The notes: generated by a model not told the origin, from the letters alone. DNA of 56,344 nucleotides from Streptomyces sp. DH12 (GCF_020873895.1 NZ_JAHWGT010000044.1:1-56344); one strand, 5' to 3'; positions 8,941-17,376 are shown, counted from the first letter of the stretch. Numbers and translations: made by a program.

Positions 8941-10293
8941 GTGTCACAGTCGCCCGCGCACCGTCCCGCACCGCCGCACTCCCGGCCGGCCGGCCCCGCC
9001 CAGCCGGCCATCCCGGCGTACCACCCACGGCCGTCCTTCGACGCCGTGCCGGAGCGGTCGCGCTGGCGGTACAAGCCGCGCCGGGCGTTCTGGCGCAGCA
9101 GGGCGGTGCGCGCCTCCGCCGTGATCCTGGTGCTCGCCCTGTGCGCGCTGGTGATCCTGGCCCTGGTGCGGGAGCAGACGGGCACGGCGGGCTTCCTGGT
9201 CGGTCTCGGGCTGGCGCTGCTGCCCGTACCGCTGCTGATGGCGGCGTTCCGCTGGCTGGACCGGGTGGAGCCGGGCCCGTGGAAGAACCTGCTGTTCTCG
9301 TTCGCCTGGGGGGCGTTCGCCGCGGCGCTCGTGGCGATCGTCGCCAACACCTTCGCGACCCGGTGGATAGCCACCGCGACCGCCGACCCGACATCGGCCG
9401 ACACGCTCGGCGCGACCGTCGTCGCCCCCGTCGTCGAGGAGTCCGCCAAGGCCGCCGCGATCCTGCTGGTCTTCCTCTTCCGCAGACGGGACTTCACGGG
9501 GCTGGTCGACGGCGTGGTGATCGCCGGGTTCACGGCGACCGGCTTCGCCTTCACCGAGAACATCCTGTACCTGGGCAGTGCCTTCGGGGAGGACCAGGAG
9601 TTCGGCGCCTCCGGCATCGGGTCGGTGACGGCGGCGACGTTCTTCGTCCGGGTGGTGATGTCGCCGTTCGCGCACCCGTTGTTCACGGTGCTGACCGGCA
9701 TCGGTTTCGGCATCGCCGCGATGACGGCCCGCCGCCGCAGGGTGGTGCGGGTGGTGCTGCCGGTGCTGGGCCTGCTGCTGGCGATGGGGGTGCACGCGCT
9801 GTGGAACGGGTCGACGACGTTCGGCCCCTGGGGCTTCGTCGCCGTGTACGGGGCGTTCATGCTGCCCGCGCTGGGGCTGCTGACGTGGCTGGCGGTGTGG
9901 ACGCGCCAGCGGGAGCTGCGGACCATAGCCGCCGAGCTGCCGGCGTACGCGTCGGCCGGTTGGCTCACGGCGGACGAGCCGCTCGCGCTGTCGTCGATGC
10001 GGGCACGCTCCCTGGCGCGGGACTACGCGTCACGCGCGTTCGGCCCCGCGGCGGCCCGGTCGGTGGGCGAGTACGAGGCGTTCGCGACGACGCTGGCGTT
10101 CCTGCGCCACCGGGCGCGGCGGGGTGCGGCGGACCGGGACTTCACGGCCCGGGAGCAGGAGCTGCTGCACCACATGTGGCAGCGGAAGGCGACGGCCGCC
10201 CCGGCCCTGACGTTCGCGGCCCGCGCGACCGGCCGGGTGTGGACTCCGCCGCCGCACCGCGACTACGCGGGGTACAACCCGTACCGGTACTGA
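8941..10293 (+). CDS. PrsW family intramembrane metalloprotease
   Basis: A 450-residue polytopic membrane protein of the PrsW/CPBP-type family, whose best known member cleaves the RsiW anti-sigma factor in Bacillus. About 55 hydrophilic residues come first, then seven or eight hydrophobic segments. The glutamate motif PVVEESAKAAAI lies near residues 163-174 and the FAFTENILYLG motif near 203-213. FAHPLFTVLTG and GVHALWNGST follow, supplying the His residues expected for metal binding. The C-terminal 120 residues are cytoplasmic and charged. Start GTG 8941 is chosen because TAGGGT sits just upstream. The substrate is unknown; no anti-sigma factor gene is adjacent. An anti-sigma protease role is inferred from the family only. 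Confidence 0.87.
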   Translation: MSQSPAHRPAPPHSRPAGPAQPAIPAYHPRPSFDAVPERSRWRYKPRRAFWRSRAVRASAVILVLALCALVILALVREQTGTAGFLVGLGLALLPVPLLMAAFRWLDRVEPGPWKNLLFSFAWGAFAAALVAIVANTFATRWIATATADPTSADTLGATVVAPVVEESAKAAAILLVFLFRRRDFTGLVDGVVIAGFTATGFAFTENILYLGSAFGEDQEFGASGIGSVTAATFFVRVVMSPFAHPLFTVLTGIGFGIAAMTARRRRVVRVVLPVLGLLLAMGVHALWNGSTTFGPWGFVAVYGAFMLPALGLLTWLAVWTRQRELRTIAAELPAYASAGWLTADEPLALSSMRARSLARDYASRAFGPAAARSVGEYEAFATTLAFLRHRARRGAADRDFTAREQELLHHMWQRKATAAPALTFAARATGRVWTPPPHRDYAGYNPYRY

Positions 10294-10623
10294 GCGCCGA
10301 GCACGAGCACCGACCGGCGCGGGCGCGGACGGCCGGCCGCGCCGGGCGGGGCGGGGCGGGGCGGGGACGGACCGGCAGCCCTGGCGTCGGGGGGTGTGCC
10401 GCCAAGGCTGCCGGGGTCGATGGGCCGCCGACCGGGCGGTGCGCACGCCGGCCGCCCCGTACCGGACGCCCCGTACCGGACGGCCGTACCACCGGGTGGC
10501 CGGGCACCGGACGGACCGTCGTCCGTGCGGCCCGGCCGGGCGCCGGACGGACCGTCCGTACGGCCGGGTGGGCCGGGGGTCTGAGGGACCGCCCGTACGG
10601 CCTGCCGGCCGGGCGACCGGGTG
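10294..10623. other. Convergent intergenic region with GC-rich repeats
   Basis: This 330-base gap lies between the converging PrsW and M23 genes and holds no supportable gene. It has four tandem gcggg units at about 10346-10367, two copies of cccgtaccggacg near 10457-10481, and several cggacggaccgt/cgtacggccgg repeats up to 10600 that can fold into long stems. It probably acts as a bidirectional terminator zone. Confidence 0.5.
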
Positions 10624-11754
10624 TCAGACGGTGAGGCCCTTCCCGCGGAGCCACGCCAGCGGGTCGATGCCGCCGCCGGAGGGGGTGTGGACCTCCAGGT
10701 GGAGGTGCGGGCCGGTGACGTTGCCCGTGGCGCCGACCCGGCCGATGGTCTCGCCGGTGCCGACGCTCTGCCCGGCGCTGACGGTCATCGACGAGAGGTG
10801 GCAGTACCAGACCTCCGTGCCGTCCGCGAGCTCCAGCACGACCCGGTAGCCGTAGGCGCCGGACCAGCCGGCCGACTTCACGGTGCCGCTGTGGACGGCG
10901 TTGGCCGGGGTGCCCGTGGGGGCGGCGAGGTCGAGGCCCGTGTGGTAGCCGGAGGACCACATGGAGCCGGCCTGGCCGTACGTGGACGTGATCGTGTACG
11001 AGGAGGTCGGCAGGGCGTAGCTCGCGGCGAGCTTGGCCAGGCGCGCGGTCTCCGCCTTCGCGGCGGCCTCCGCCTTCGCCGCGGCCTCGGCGCGCTCGCG
11101 CTTCTCCTGCTCGGCCTTCGCCTCGGCCTGGGCGGTGGCCTGCTGGGCGGTGGCCTCGGCGGCGGCCTTCTCGGCGGCCGCCCTCTCCGCGGCGGACCGG
11201 GCTTCGGCGTCGGCGGCGGCCTGCTGCTGCTCGGCCTGCTGGAGGATGCGGGCGCGCAGTGCCTCGCCCGCGTCGGTGGCGCCCTGTGCCTCCTGGCCGC
11301 CGGGCGCGGCCGACGACAGCGTGGCGAGGGGGGCGAGGTCGGCGGCGGTGACGTCCTGCGCGGCGGCGGTCGCGCCGCCGGCGTCGGCGTCCGTGGTGTC
11401 GCCGGCGAGCAGGGCACCCACGCCGGGCAGGGAGGAGGCGTCCGGGAGGTCGACGTCCGGGAGGGATATCGCGACCCGGGGCTTGTCCTGCGCGGTGGCC
11501 ATGCCGCCCGCGCCGACGGCGGCGATGACGCCGACGCCGAGGACGGTGGAGCTGCGGGCGAGGCCGCCGCGCTGCTTGACGACGCGGTGGCGGCCGCGGA
11601 CCGGGCGGACGGAGTCCTCGGTGGGGTTCCACTCGACGTCGGCCGCGGGGGCGGCGGTGCCGGCGCCGGTGCCGGTGAAGCCCGGTCCGGCCGGTCGGCC
11701 GGTGGTGTCGTACGCACCGAAGGGGGCTTCGGGGGCAGGCCTGTTGGACGCCAC
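10624..11754 (-). CDS. M23 family peptidoglycan endopeptidase, riboswitch-controlled
   Basis: This 376-residue protein begins at GTG 11754, with AAGGAGAG about 8 bases upstream. A hydrophobic segment (STVLGVGVIAAVGAGGMATA) follows a basic cytoplasmic stretch and should act as a signal or anchor. A long Ala/Glu/Gln/Lys coiled coil runs over roughly residues 160-245. The last 120 residues are a LytM/M23 domain: YHTGLDLAAPTG carries the first zinc ligands and GPHLHLEVHTP the HxH ligand. It probably cleaves peptide cross-links in the cell wall, with the coiled coil acting as a regulatory spacer. The leader carries a ydaO-type riboswitch, linking expression to c-di-AMP, as known for other Streptomyces wall hydrolases. 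Confidence 0.9.
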   Translation of the reverse strand: MASNRPAPEAPFGAYDTTGRPAGPGFTGTGAGTAAPAADVEWNPTEDSVRPVRGRHRVVKQRGGLARSSTVLGVGVIAAVGAGGMATAQDKPRVAISLPDVDLPDASSLPGVGALLAGDTTDADAGGATAAAQDVTAADLAPLATLSSAAPGGQEAQGATDAGEALRARILQQAEQQQAAADAEARSAAERAAAEKAAAEATAQQATAQAEAKAEQEKRERAEAAAKAEAAAKAETARLAKLAASYALPTSSYTITSTYGQAGSMWSSGYHTGLDLAAPTGTPANAVHSGTVKSAGWSGAYGYRVVLELADGTEVWYCHLSSMTVSAGQSVGTGETIGRVGATGNVTGPHLHLEVHTPSGGGIDPLAWLRGKGLTV

Positions 11755-11780
11755 GGGGGCGCTCTCCTTTCCTTCCTTCT

Positions 11781-11893
11781 CGCCTACCGGGTTAGCTGAC
11801 GGGTTCGGAGCAGGAAGGTCTCCTACGGGCCGGAATGCAGCCCGATTCACCCCAGGTGTGGTGGGTCCCCGGTTCCCTCGCGGGATTCGGCGC
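11781..11893 (-). promoter_or_regulatory. ydaO-yuaA (c-di-AMP) riboswitch in the M23 peptidase leader
   Basis: Read on the minus strand, the leader shows the conserved ydaO blocks in order. They are CGCCGAATCCC with GGGAACCGGGGACCCA, then GGGGTGAATCGGGC, then CTCCGAACCCGTCAGCTAAC and finally CCCGGTAGGCG. The terminal CGCC (11892-11889) and GGCG (11784-11781) pair as helix P1. The aptamer ends about 27 bases before the GTG start, so it can act on the nearby ribosome binding site or through an overlapping terminator. In Streptomyces this class binds c-di-AMP and controls rpf and other wall-hydrolase genes. The extent is approximate. Confidence 0.9.
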
Positions 11894-11895
11894 AT

Positions 11896-12115
11896 GCGCA
11901 CGGTGCCGCCTCTGCGACGGCTGGTACGGCCGCGCTGCGTTATCGAACGTTAATAGACGCACCGGTCGTATTCCAAGCTGTTCCCGGGTATTCGTGAGGG
12001 CTCACCGCGCGGACCAAGTCCCCTATAAACAGACATTCCCCGCCGAATTGACGCGGTATCAGCGCACTTCGCCCCCCGCGCCCCACCTCACGACTTTCTG
12101 ACGGTTTGTCAATTG
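11896..12115. other. Upstream region of the riboswitch transcript
   Basis: A comparatively AT-rich 220-base stretch for this genome, between the SpoIIE-like gene and the riboswitch. It probably holds the promoter of the M23 unit. Candidates on the minus strand such as TATTAA near 11953 have only weak -35 partners, so no promoter is assigned. Confidence 0.4.
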
Positions 12116-13210
12116 TTATCGCCGTGCTGTCCCCCGCTCACGGTCCGTGCCCGTCGGGCGGGTGACCGCGAGCAGCGCCATGTCGTCGTCGGCACCGCCG
12201 CCCGTGTACCGCCGAACGTCCTCGACGAGCCCGTCCAGCAGCTCCCCCGGCCCCGGGAAGGCCCGCCCCGCCAGCCACGCGGCCGGGTCGTAGAACACGC
12301 CCGCCGCGTCCCGCGCCTCGCTGAGGCCGTCCGTGTGGAACAGCAGCGTCGAGCCGGGCGGGTACGGCGCCGTGTACGCCCGGTCCGGCCAGGCGCCCAG
12401 CTCCCCCATGCCGAGCGGCAGCGCCGGCTCCGGCGGCTCCAGCGCGGCCACCCGGCCGTCCGCCTCCAGCAGCAGGGGTTCGGGGTGGCCGCGGTTGACC
12501 ACCCGTACCGTCCCGTCGCCGCGCGGGATCTCGGCGAGCACGGCCGTCGTGAACCCTTCCACGGCGTCCAGACCGTCCCGGCGGGTCCCCTCCCGGGCGA
12601 GCGCCCGTTCCAGCCGCTGCGCCACCGCCTCCAGCGAGGACTCCTGCTCGGCGGCCTCCCGGAACGCCCCGATGAGGATCGCCACGGCCTCCACCGCGCC
12701 CAGGCCCTTGCCCCGCACGTCTCCCACGAGGAGCCGGACGCCGTACGGGGTGTCCTGTACGGCGAACAGGTCACCGCCGATGGACGCGTCGGCCTGCGCC
12801 GCCTCGTAGCGCGCCGCCACCCGCAGCCCGCCGATGCGTGCGGCGGGTACCGGCAGCACGGCCCGCTGCGCCGTCTCCGCGATCACCCGCGCCGAGGCGA
12901 GCCGCTCGCCGCTGCGCCTCACGAGCCGGTTGATGAGCAGGGCGAGCCCGTCGACCGTGACGACGGTGACCAGCTCGGTCAGGGTGGGGACGCCGGCCAG
13001 GGGCTTCTCCACCAGGTGCGGCGCGATCACCGCGAGGACGGCGCACACCGCGACGACGACGGTCGCGCGCCGGGTGTAGAGCGGTGCGGCGATGAGCGGC
13101 GCGGCGACGAAGAAGGGGACGCCCGTGAAGGGCGGCGGGGTCGCGATGTCGTACGCCGCTCCCCCGACGAGCAGCAGCGCGGGCAGCCCCCGCACGACCC
13201 GGCGGAGCAC
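12116..13210 (-). CDS. SpoIIE-type PP2C serine phosphatase, membrane-anchored
   Basis: A PP2C phosphatase of the SpoIIE/RsbU group. The N-terminus has two or three hydrophobic segments (LPALLLVGGAAYDI, GVPFFVAAPLIAAPLY, VVVAVCAVLAVIAPHLV). A linker helix leads to the catalytic domain of about 235 residues, where IGGDLFAVQDT, LLVGDVRGKGLGAVEAV and ADDDMALLAVT supply the metal-binding Asp residues. Such proteins dephosphorylate anti-anti-sigma factors in partner-switching systems. No partner kinase or antagonist is adjacent. The frame stays open upstream through two tRNA genes, which is an artefact. Between 13210 and the tRNA-fMet the only other sensible start is GTG at 13381/13378 (adding 56-57 Gly/Ala-rich residues). 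Neither start has a strong ribosome binding site, so the start is uncertain. Confidence 0.82.
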   Translation of the reverse strand: MLRRVVRGLPALLLVGGAAYDIATPPPFTGVPFFVAAPLIAAPLYTRRATVVVAVCAVLAVIAPHLVEKPLAGVPTLTELVTVVTVDGLALLINRLVRRSGERLASARVIAETAQRAVLPVPAARIGGLRVAARYEAAQADASIGGDLFAVQDTPYGVRLLVGDVRGKGLGAVEAVAILIGAFREAAEQESSLEAVAQRLERALAREGTRRDGLDAVEGFTTAVLAEIPRGDGTVRVVNRGHPEPLLLEADGRVAALEPPEPALPLGMGELGAWPDRAYTAPYPPGSTLLFHTDGLSEARDAAGVFYDPAAWLAGRAFPGPGELLDGLVEDVRRYTGGGADDDMALLAVTRPTGTDRERGTARR

Positions 13211-13503
13211 CCCGCCGGCCTCGGCCCCGCCGTACTGCGCGGCGCCGTCGTCCCCCGAGGCTCCCGGCCCGCCCGCGCCGGCGCCACCCCGGGCGCCGCC
13301 ACCGGTGTGCCGACCATCGGCCCGCGCGCCACCGGCCGGCCCGTCGCCGCCCTCGCCGTACCCCGCTCGCTGCCCCACCACCCCAGGCTGGCCGCAGCCG
13401 CCCGCCCCGGCGACCCGCGGTCGGCCGACCGGGCGAGGACGGCGGGCGCACCGGCCCGCGCCACGACGGGCGGGCAGGCGAACGGAGGGAGGGACGGGAA
13501 AAC

Positions 13504-13540
13504 ACCGAAGGCCCGGTGCTGTAAGCACCGGGCCTTCGGT
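13504..13540 (-). terminator. Intrinsic terminator of tRNA-fMet
   Basis: A perfect 17-base-pair stem (ACCGAAGGCCCGGTGCT with its complement) closes a 3-base loop, immediately downstream of tRNA-fMet. On the minus strand it is followed by gttttc. It may also stop any transcription from the opposite strand. Confidence 0.85.
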
Positions 13541-13545
13541 TTCAG

Positions 13546-13619
13546 TAGCGGGGACAGGATTTGAACCTGCGACCTCTGGGTTATGAGCCCAGCGAGCTAC
13601 CGAGCTGCTCCACCCCGCG
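13546..13619 (-). tRNA. tRNA-fMet (CAT), initiator
   Basis: A 74-base cloverleaf with anticodon CAT in the loop CTCATAA. It is the initiator because the first pair is mismatched (C1 opposite U72) and the anticodon stem has the three consecutive GC pairs. The 3' CCA is not encoded. Confidence 0.95.
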
Positions 13620-13857
13620 TCGATGAACACAACCTTACGCCATCCCGGGGACCACCGTTGACCATTTCGCGTGTTCGGCGCCAGAAAGCTGAAGAAATTC
13701 CCGGTTCGCCGCCACCGGCCCCCCACCGGACGGCCTTCACCAGCCCCGCGGCGCCCGGACGGGGGTGCGGCCAGGGCCCCGGACGCACGAATGCCCCGGC
13801 CGGGGGAACCGACCGGGGCACCGACCCCCGCGGCGAACCGCGGGGGTTCGCGACCGG

Positions 13858-13930
13858 TAGGCCCTGTGGGACTCGAACCCACAACCAACGGATTAAAAGT
13901 CCGCTGCTCTGCCAATTGAGCTAAGGGCCC
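13858..13930 (-). tRNA. tRNA-Lys (TTT)
   Basis: A 73-base cloverleaf on the minus strand, acceptor GGGCCCT, anticodon loop CTTTTAA (anticodon TTT), T-arm GTTCGAG. CCA is not encoded. Confidence 0.95.
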
Positions 13931-14024
13931 TCGACGGGGTCATCCCCGAGCATAGCCCGCCGGGGCCGGTGAGCCGATCGGGTATCGGCACAACACCCTC
14001 GTACGGCGGGTCCCGGAACGGGAA

Positions 14025-14065
14025 CGGGCCCGTACGCGGCACTCGGGGTGTCGCGTACGGGCCCG
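14025..14065 (-). terminator. Stem-loop downstream of the DEAD-box helicase gene
   Basis: CGGGCCCGTACGCG pairs with CGCGTACGGGCCCG (14 base pairs) around a 13-base loop, 20 bases past the helicase stop codon. There is no T-run, as is common for Streptomyces terminators. Confidence 0.65.
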
Positions 14066-14084
14066 TCCGGCGCCCTACGGGGCG

Positions 14085-16394
14085 TCAGCCGTTGCGCTTC
14101 CAGCGGGGCTTGTCGTCACGGCGCCCGAAGGAGGAGGAGCCGGAGCTCGAGCCGCCGCGGTCGTCACGGCGCCCGTAGGGGCGCTCGTGGCCGCCGGAGC
14201 GGAAGCCGCCGCCCGAGGGGCGGTCGTCGCGGCGGTCGCGGTTGAACGGGCGGTCGCTGCCGCGGTGGCCGCCGGCGGGACGGTCGTCGCGGCGCTCGTC
14301 GCGGCGGAAGCCACCCGAGGCGGGGCGGTCGTTGTCACGGCGGAAGCCACCGGACGCCGGACGGTCGTTGTCACGACGGAACCCACCCGAGGCGGGGCGG
14401 TCGTTGTCACGGCGGAAGCCACCGGACGCCGGACGGTCGTTGTCACGACGGAACCCACCCGAGGCCGGACGGTCGTTGTCACGGCGGAACCCGCCGGACG
14501 CCGGACGGTCGTTGTCGCGACGGAAGCCGCCGCGGTCGTTGTCCCGGCGCTCGAAGGAACGGCCGCCGCGGTCGTCACGGTCGCGGTTGAAGCCACCCCG
14601 GTCGTCCCGGCGGTCGTTGTCGCGGCGGAAGCCACCCGACGGGCGGTCGTTGTCACGACGGAACCCACCCGAGGGGCGGTCGTTGTCCCGGCGGTAGCCA
14701 CCGCGGTCCTCGCGGTCGCGGCGCTCGAAGTTGCCCCGCTCGTCGCGACGGTCCCGGCGCTCGTACGAGGACGAGCGGTCGTCACGCGCGTCGCGGGAGT
14801 CCCGCTCGGCCTGGGCCGGGACGGCGGCGACGGCGGCCTGCACCTCGGCCTCGGCGGCCTCGGTCACCTCGGCGACGGCGGCCTCCGGGTCCTCGCCCCG
14901 CTCGCGCGCGGCGCGGGCGACCAGGCGGTCGGCCTCCTCGCGGAGCTCGGCGGCGCGGCGCTGCATGCGCTCCAGCTGCTGGGCGAGGTCGGCGACCTCG
15001 CGCTCGGCCTGCTTGGCGGCGTTGTTCGCGGAGTCGGCCTGCACCTCGGTCAGGGACCGGGCGCCGGTGATCTCGGCGACCTCCGGGTCGAACGCCCCGG
15101 CGCCGCCCACGATGTGGCGCGAGGCGTCGACGCCCGCGTCCTCCATGAGGCGGAAGATCTGGCGGCGCTGGTGCGGCAGGGCGAGCGAGACGACGACGCC
15201 GGACTTGCCCGCGCGGGCGGTACGGCCCGAGCGGTGCAGGTAGTCCTTGTGGTCGCCGGCCGGGTCGACGTTCAGCACCAGGTCGATGCCGTCGACGTGG
15301 ATGCCGCGCGCGGCGACGTCGGTGGCGACGAGGGCGTTGACGTAGCCCTTCTTGAAGTCCTCCAGGACGCGCGTGCGGGCGCCCTGGGTCATGCCGCCGT
15401 GCAGGGCGTCGGCCTTGACGCCGGTGTCCTGCAGCTGCTCGGCGATGCGGTCGGCGCCCAGCTGGGTGCGGACGAAGATGATCGTGCGGCCCTTGCGGGC
15501 GGCGATCGCGGCGGTGACGGGCGCCTTGTCCTTCGGCTTCACGACGAGGACGTGGTGGGACATGGTCGAGACGTTGCCCTGCGCGCTGTCGACCTCGTGC
15601 GTGACGGGGTTCGTCAGGTAGCGCTTGACCAGGGTGGAGATCTCGTTCTCCATGGTGGCGGAGAAGAGCATGCGCTGGCCGCCGCCGGGGATCTGGTCGA
15701 GCAGCTCGGTGACCTCGGGCAGGAAGCCCAGGTCCGACATCTGGTCGGCCTCGTCGAGGACGGCGATCCGCACGGCCTCCAGCGAGCAGGCGCCGCGGTT
15801 GATGATGTCGCGCAGGCGGCCCGGGGTGGCGACGAGGACGTCGACGCCGCGCTCCAGGGCGTAGATCTGGTTGCCCATGGAGGTGCCGCCGCAGACGACC
15901 TTCATCTTCAGGCCGAGGACGTCGCCGTACGGCTGGAGGGCGTCGGCGACCTGCATCGCCAGCTCACGGGTCGGCGTGAGGATGATCGCGCGGGGCTTCT
16001 TCTTCTCGGTGGTGCCGCCGGCCAGCGAGGCCAGGGTCGGCAGACCGAAGGAGAGGGTCTTGCCGGAGCCGGTGCGGCCGCGGCCGAGGATGTCCTTGCC
16101 GGCCAGGGCGTCCGGGATGGTCGCGGCCTGGATCGGGAAGGGGGTGGTCACGCCGTTCTGGGCGAGCTTGCGGACGACGCCCTCGGGGAGGCCGAGGTCG
16201 GCGAAGGTGACGGTGGGCTCGTCGGTGACCGTCTCGTCGGCGGTCGCGTCGGCGACGGCCTCGGGGGTCTCCTCGACGGTCTCCTCGACCGCGTCCCGCT
16301 CGTCGGCGGCGACGACCTGCGCGTCGGTCACCGCGGTGTCGTCGGCGGGGTTCTCGGTCGTGGGCAGAACGGTGTCAGTGCTGGAAATGGACAT
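14085..16394 (-). CDS. DEAD-box ATP-dependent RNA helicase with Arg/Gly/Asp repeat tail
   Basis: The 769-residue protein has an acidic N-terminal extension of about 60 residues, then a complete DEAD-box core. The core shows the Q motif region (FADLGLPEGVVRKL), Walker A GRTGSGKT (residues 106-113), PTRELAMQ, LDEADQMSDLGF, LFSATM and HRSGRTARAGKSG. A charged coiled-coil region follows (AELREEADRLVARAARE). The last 215 residues or so are Arg/Asp/Gly-rich, with six tandem GGFRRDNDRPAS units and further degenerate ones, resembling RGG-type RNA-binding tails. It should unwind structured RNA, for example in ribosome assembly or cold adaptation. It matches what I recall as SCO4096. The ATG at 16394 is preceded by GGAAGG at a long distance of 14 bases. 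Confidence 0.93.
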   Translation of the reverse strand: MSISSTDTVLPTTENPADDTAVTDAQVVAADERDAVEETVEETPEAVADATADETVTDEPTVTFADLGLPEGVVRKLAQNGVTTPFPIQAATIPDALAGKDILGRGRTGSGKTLSFGLPTLASLAGGTTEKKKPRAIILTPTRELAMQVADALQPYGDVLGLKMKVVCGGTSMGNQIYALERGVDVLVATPGRLRDIINRGACSLEAVRIAVLDEADQMSDLGFLPEVTELLDQIPGGGQRMLFSATMENEISTLVKRYLTNPVTHEVDSAQGNVSTMSHHVLVVKPKDKAPVTAAIAARKGRTIIFVRTQLGADRIAEQLQDTGVKADALHGGMTQGARTRVLEDFKKGYVNALVATDVAARGIHVDGIDLVLNVDPAGDHKDYLHRSGRTARAGKSGVVVSLALPHQRRQIFRLMEDAGVDASRHIVGGAGAFDPEVAEITGARSLTEVQADSANNAAKQAEREVADLAQQLERMQRRAAELREEADRLVARAARERGEDPEAAVAEVTEAAEAEVQAAVAAVPAQAERDSRDARDDRSSSYERRDRRDERGNFERRDREDRGGYRRDNDRPSGGFRRDNDRPSGGFRRDNDRRDDRGGFNRDRDDRGGRSFERRDNDRGGFRRDNDRPASGGFRRDNDRPASGGFRRDNDRPASGGFRRDNDRPASGGFRRDNDRPASGGFRRDNDRPASGGFRRDERRDDRPAGGHRGSDRPFNRDRRDDRPSGGGFRSGGHERPYGRRDDRGGSSSGSSSFGRRDDKPRWKRNG
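14305..14520 (-). repeat. Six tandem 36-base repeats coding for the helicase tail
   Basis: Six head-to-tail 36-base units with period boundaries at 14305, 14341, 14377, 14413, 14449 and 14485. Each encodes GGFRRDNDRPAS. They differ only at scattered, mostly synonymous bases, alternating between two variants (…ccacccgagg… and …ccaccggacg…), which suggests duplication of a 72-base pair. Shorter 33-base relatives lie at about 14620-14690. Confidence 0.93.
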
Positions 16395-16764
16395 GCGAAA
16401 TGCGAAACCTTCCGGAGTCTCGGCACGCGCCCGTCAACTCCGTGTTTCGCTGCTTAGCAAATCGACCGCCTCGATGCGGTCAGCCACGGCAAGGGAGAGA
16501 GTACGCGCCACACGCGGCGCTCTTCGGTCGTGGCGCCGGGCAAATGGGATCAAACGATCTACCACCATACGCACCTTCCCCCACTCAGCGCAAGCCCGGC
16601 TTCGCCGGGGCCGCCCACGGCCCCCTTCCGAGCCGCCCCCCGGGCCCCCGTACCGCCCCTGCCCGGGCCCCCGCGCCCGGGTCCCGCCCAGGCTTCGACC
16701 GGCCCGCCCCACGGCCCCGCCCCACGCCCACGGGCCCACTCCGCCGCGTCCCGGGTGGCGCCGC
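16395..16764. other. Leader/promoter region of the helicase gene
   Basis: A 370-base gap between the helicase start and the 3' end of the lipoprotein gene, both on the minus strand. A stem GACCGC/GCGGTC at about 16466-16483 and a second GCGCC/GGCGC at about 16504-16520 could form a long structured 5' leader. TTGACG lies near 16440 on the minus strand. No coding region is supported. Confidence 0.45.
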
Positions 16765-17376
16765 TCACGCCGGGGCGACCTGTGGGGACGCGGCCGGCTG
16801 CGTCCACCGCGCCGCGGACCGGTCCGCGCGGTGCATCGCCTCGGTGCGGGTCTCGGCGGACGGTGACGCGGTGGGCGGCTCCGACGGTTCGGGCGCGGGC
16901 GGCTCGGCGGACGGCGACGGGGTGGGCGTCGGCTCCGGCGGCGTGTCGGGCTCGGACGACGTCGGGGGAGGTCCGCTCGGCCCCGTACCGCCGCCGGTGC
17001 CGCCCGTGCCGCCGCCGGGGCGGGGGCCGTCCGGCGGCTCGGCGCCGTGGCCGCCGCCGGGCCGGCCGCTCGGCGCGGGGCTCGCGGAGGGCGCGGCGGA
17101 GGCGGACGGTGCCCGCGAGGGGCGGGTGGTGTCGGCCGCGCCGTCGTCGGGCGCGTCGCCGTCGCCGGACCCCCGGCGCGGCCCGTGGGGCCCGCCCGGG
17201 ACGGTGACCCCGCTGTCCGCCTCGGCCGCGGCCGCCCCGGAGGGGTCCACCGACTCGGTCGGCCGGGGCCGCGAGCCGTCGTCGGAGACGCTCATGCAGC
17301 CGCTGACGGAGCCGGCGGAGGCCACCACCGCCACGGCGGTGACGGCCCATCGGACGGGGGCGGGCAGCTGGCGCAC
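16765..17376 (-). CDS. Putative lipoprotein, Pro/Ser/Gly-rich
   Basis: A 203-residue secreted protein. The N-terminus (MRQLPAPVRWAVTAVAVVAS) is a lipoprotein signal with lipobox VSGC, so Cys27 or its neighbour should be lipidated. The rest is low complexity, rich in Pro, Ser, Gly and Thr (PSASAAPSASPAPSG, PPEPTPTPSPSAEPP), with a short more ordered C-terminus (TRTEAMHRADRSAARW). No enzymatic domain is visible. Start GTG 17376 follows GGAGG at 7 bases. It sits between the helicase and the small zincin gene on the same strand, matching the small hypothetical gene I recall next to SCO4096. It may be a cell-envelope surface stalk. Confidence 0.78.
   Translation of the reverse strand: MRQLPAPVRWAVTAVAVVASAGSVSGCMSVSDDGSRPRPTESVDPSGAAAAEADSGVTVPGGPHGPRRGSGDGDAPDDGAADTTRPSRAPSASAAPSASPAPSGRPGGGHGAEPPDGPRPGGGTGGTGGGTGPSGPPPTSSEPDTPPEPTPTPSPSAEPPAPEPSEPPTASPSAETRTEAMHRADRSAARWTQPAASPQVAPA

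Noticed and set aside
10294-10623. Possible gene in the GC-rich gap between PrsW and M23 genes
   Set aside because: All frames are repeats of Gly/Pro/Arg; no start signal.
12060-12115. TTGACA on the minus strand as a promoter for the M23 transcript
   Set aside because: At 17 bases spacing the -10 is GAGGTG, which is not acceptable; also more than 200 bases from the riboswitch start.
13211-13915. N-terminal extension of the SpoIIE-like protein to 599 residues
   Set aside because: This extension would run through tRNA-fMet, its terminator and tRNA-Lys, so it cannot be the natural coding region.
14305-14520. 36-base repeats considered as a CRISPR array
   Set aside because: The units are directly adjacent without spacers and keep the reading frame of the helicase tail.
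14187-16457. 756-codon frame antisense to the helicase
   Set aside because: Val/Gly/Ala-rich antisense of a strongly conserved helicase; no start signal and no recognised domain.
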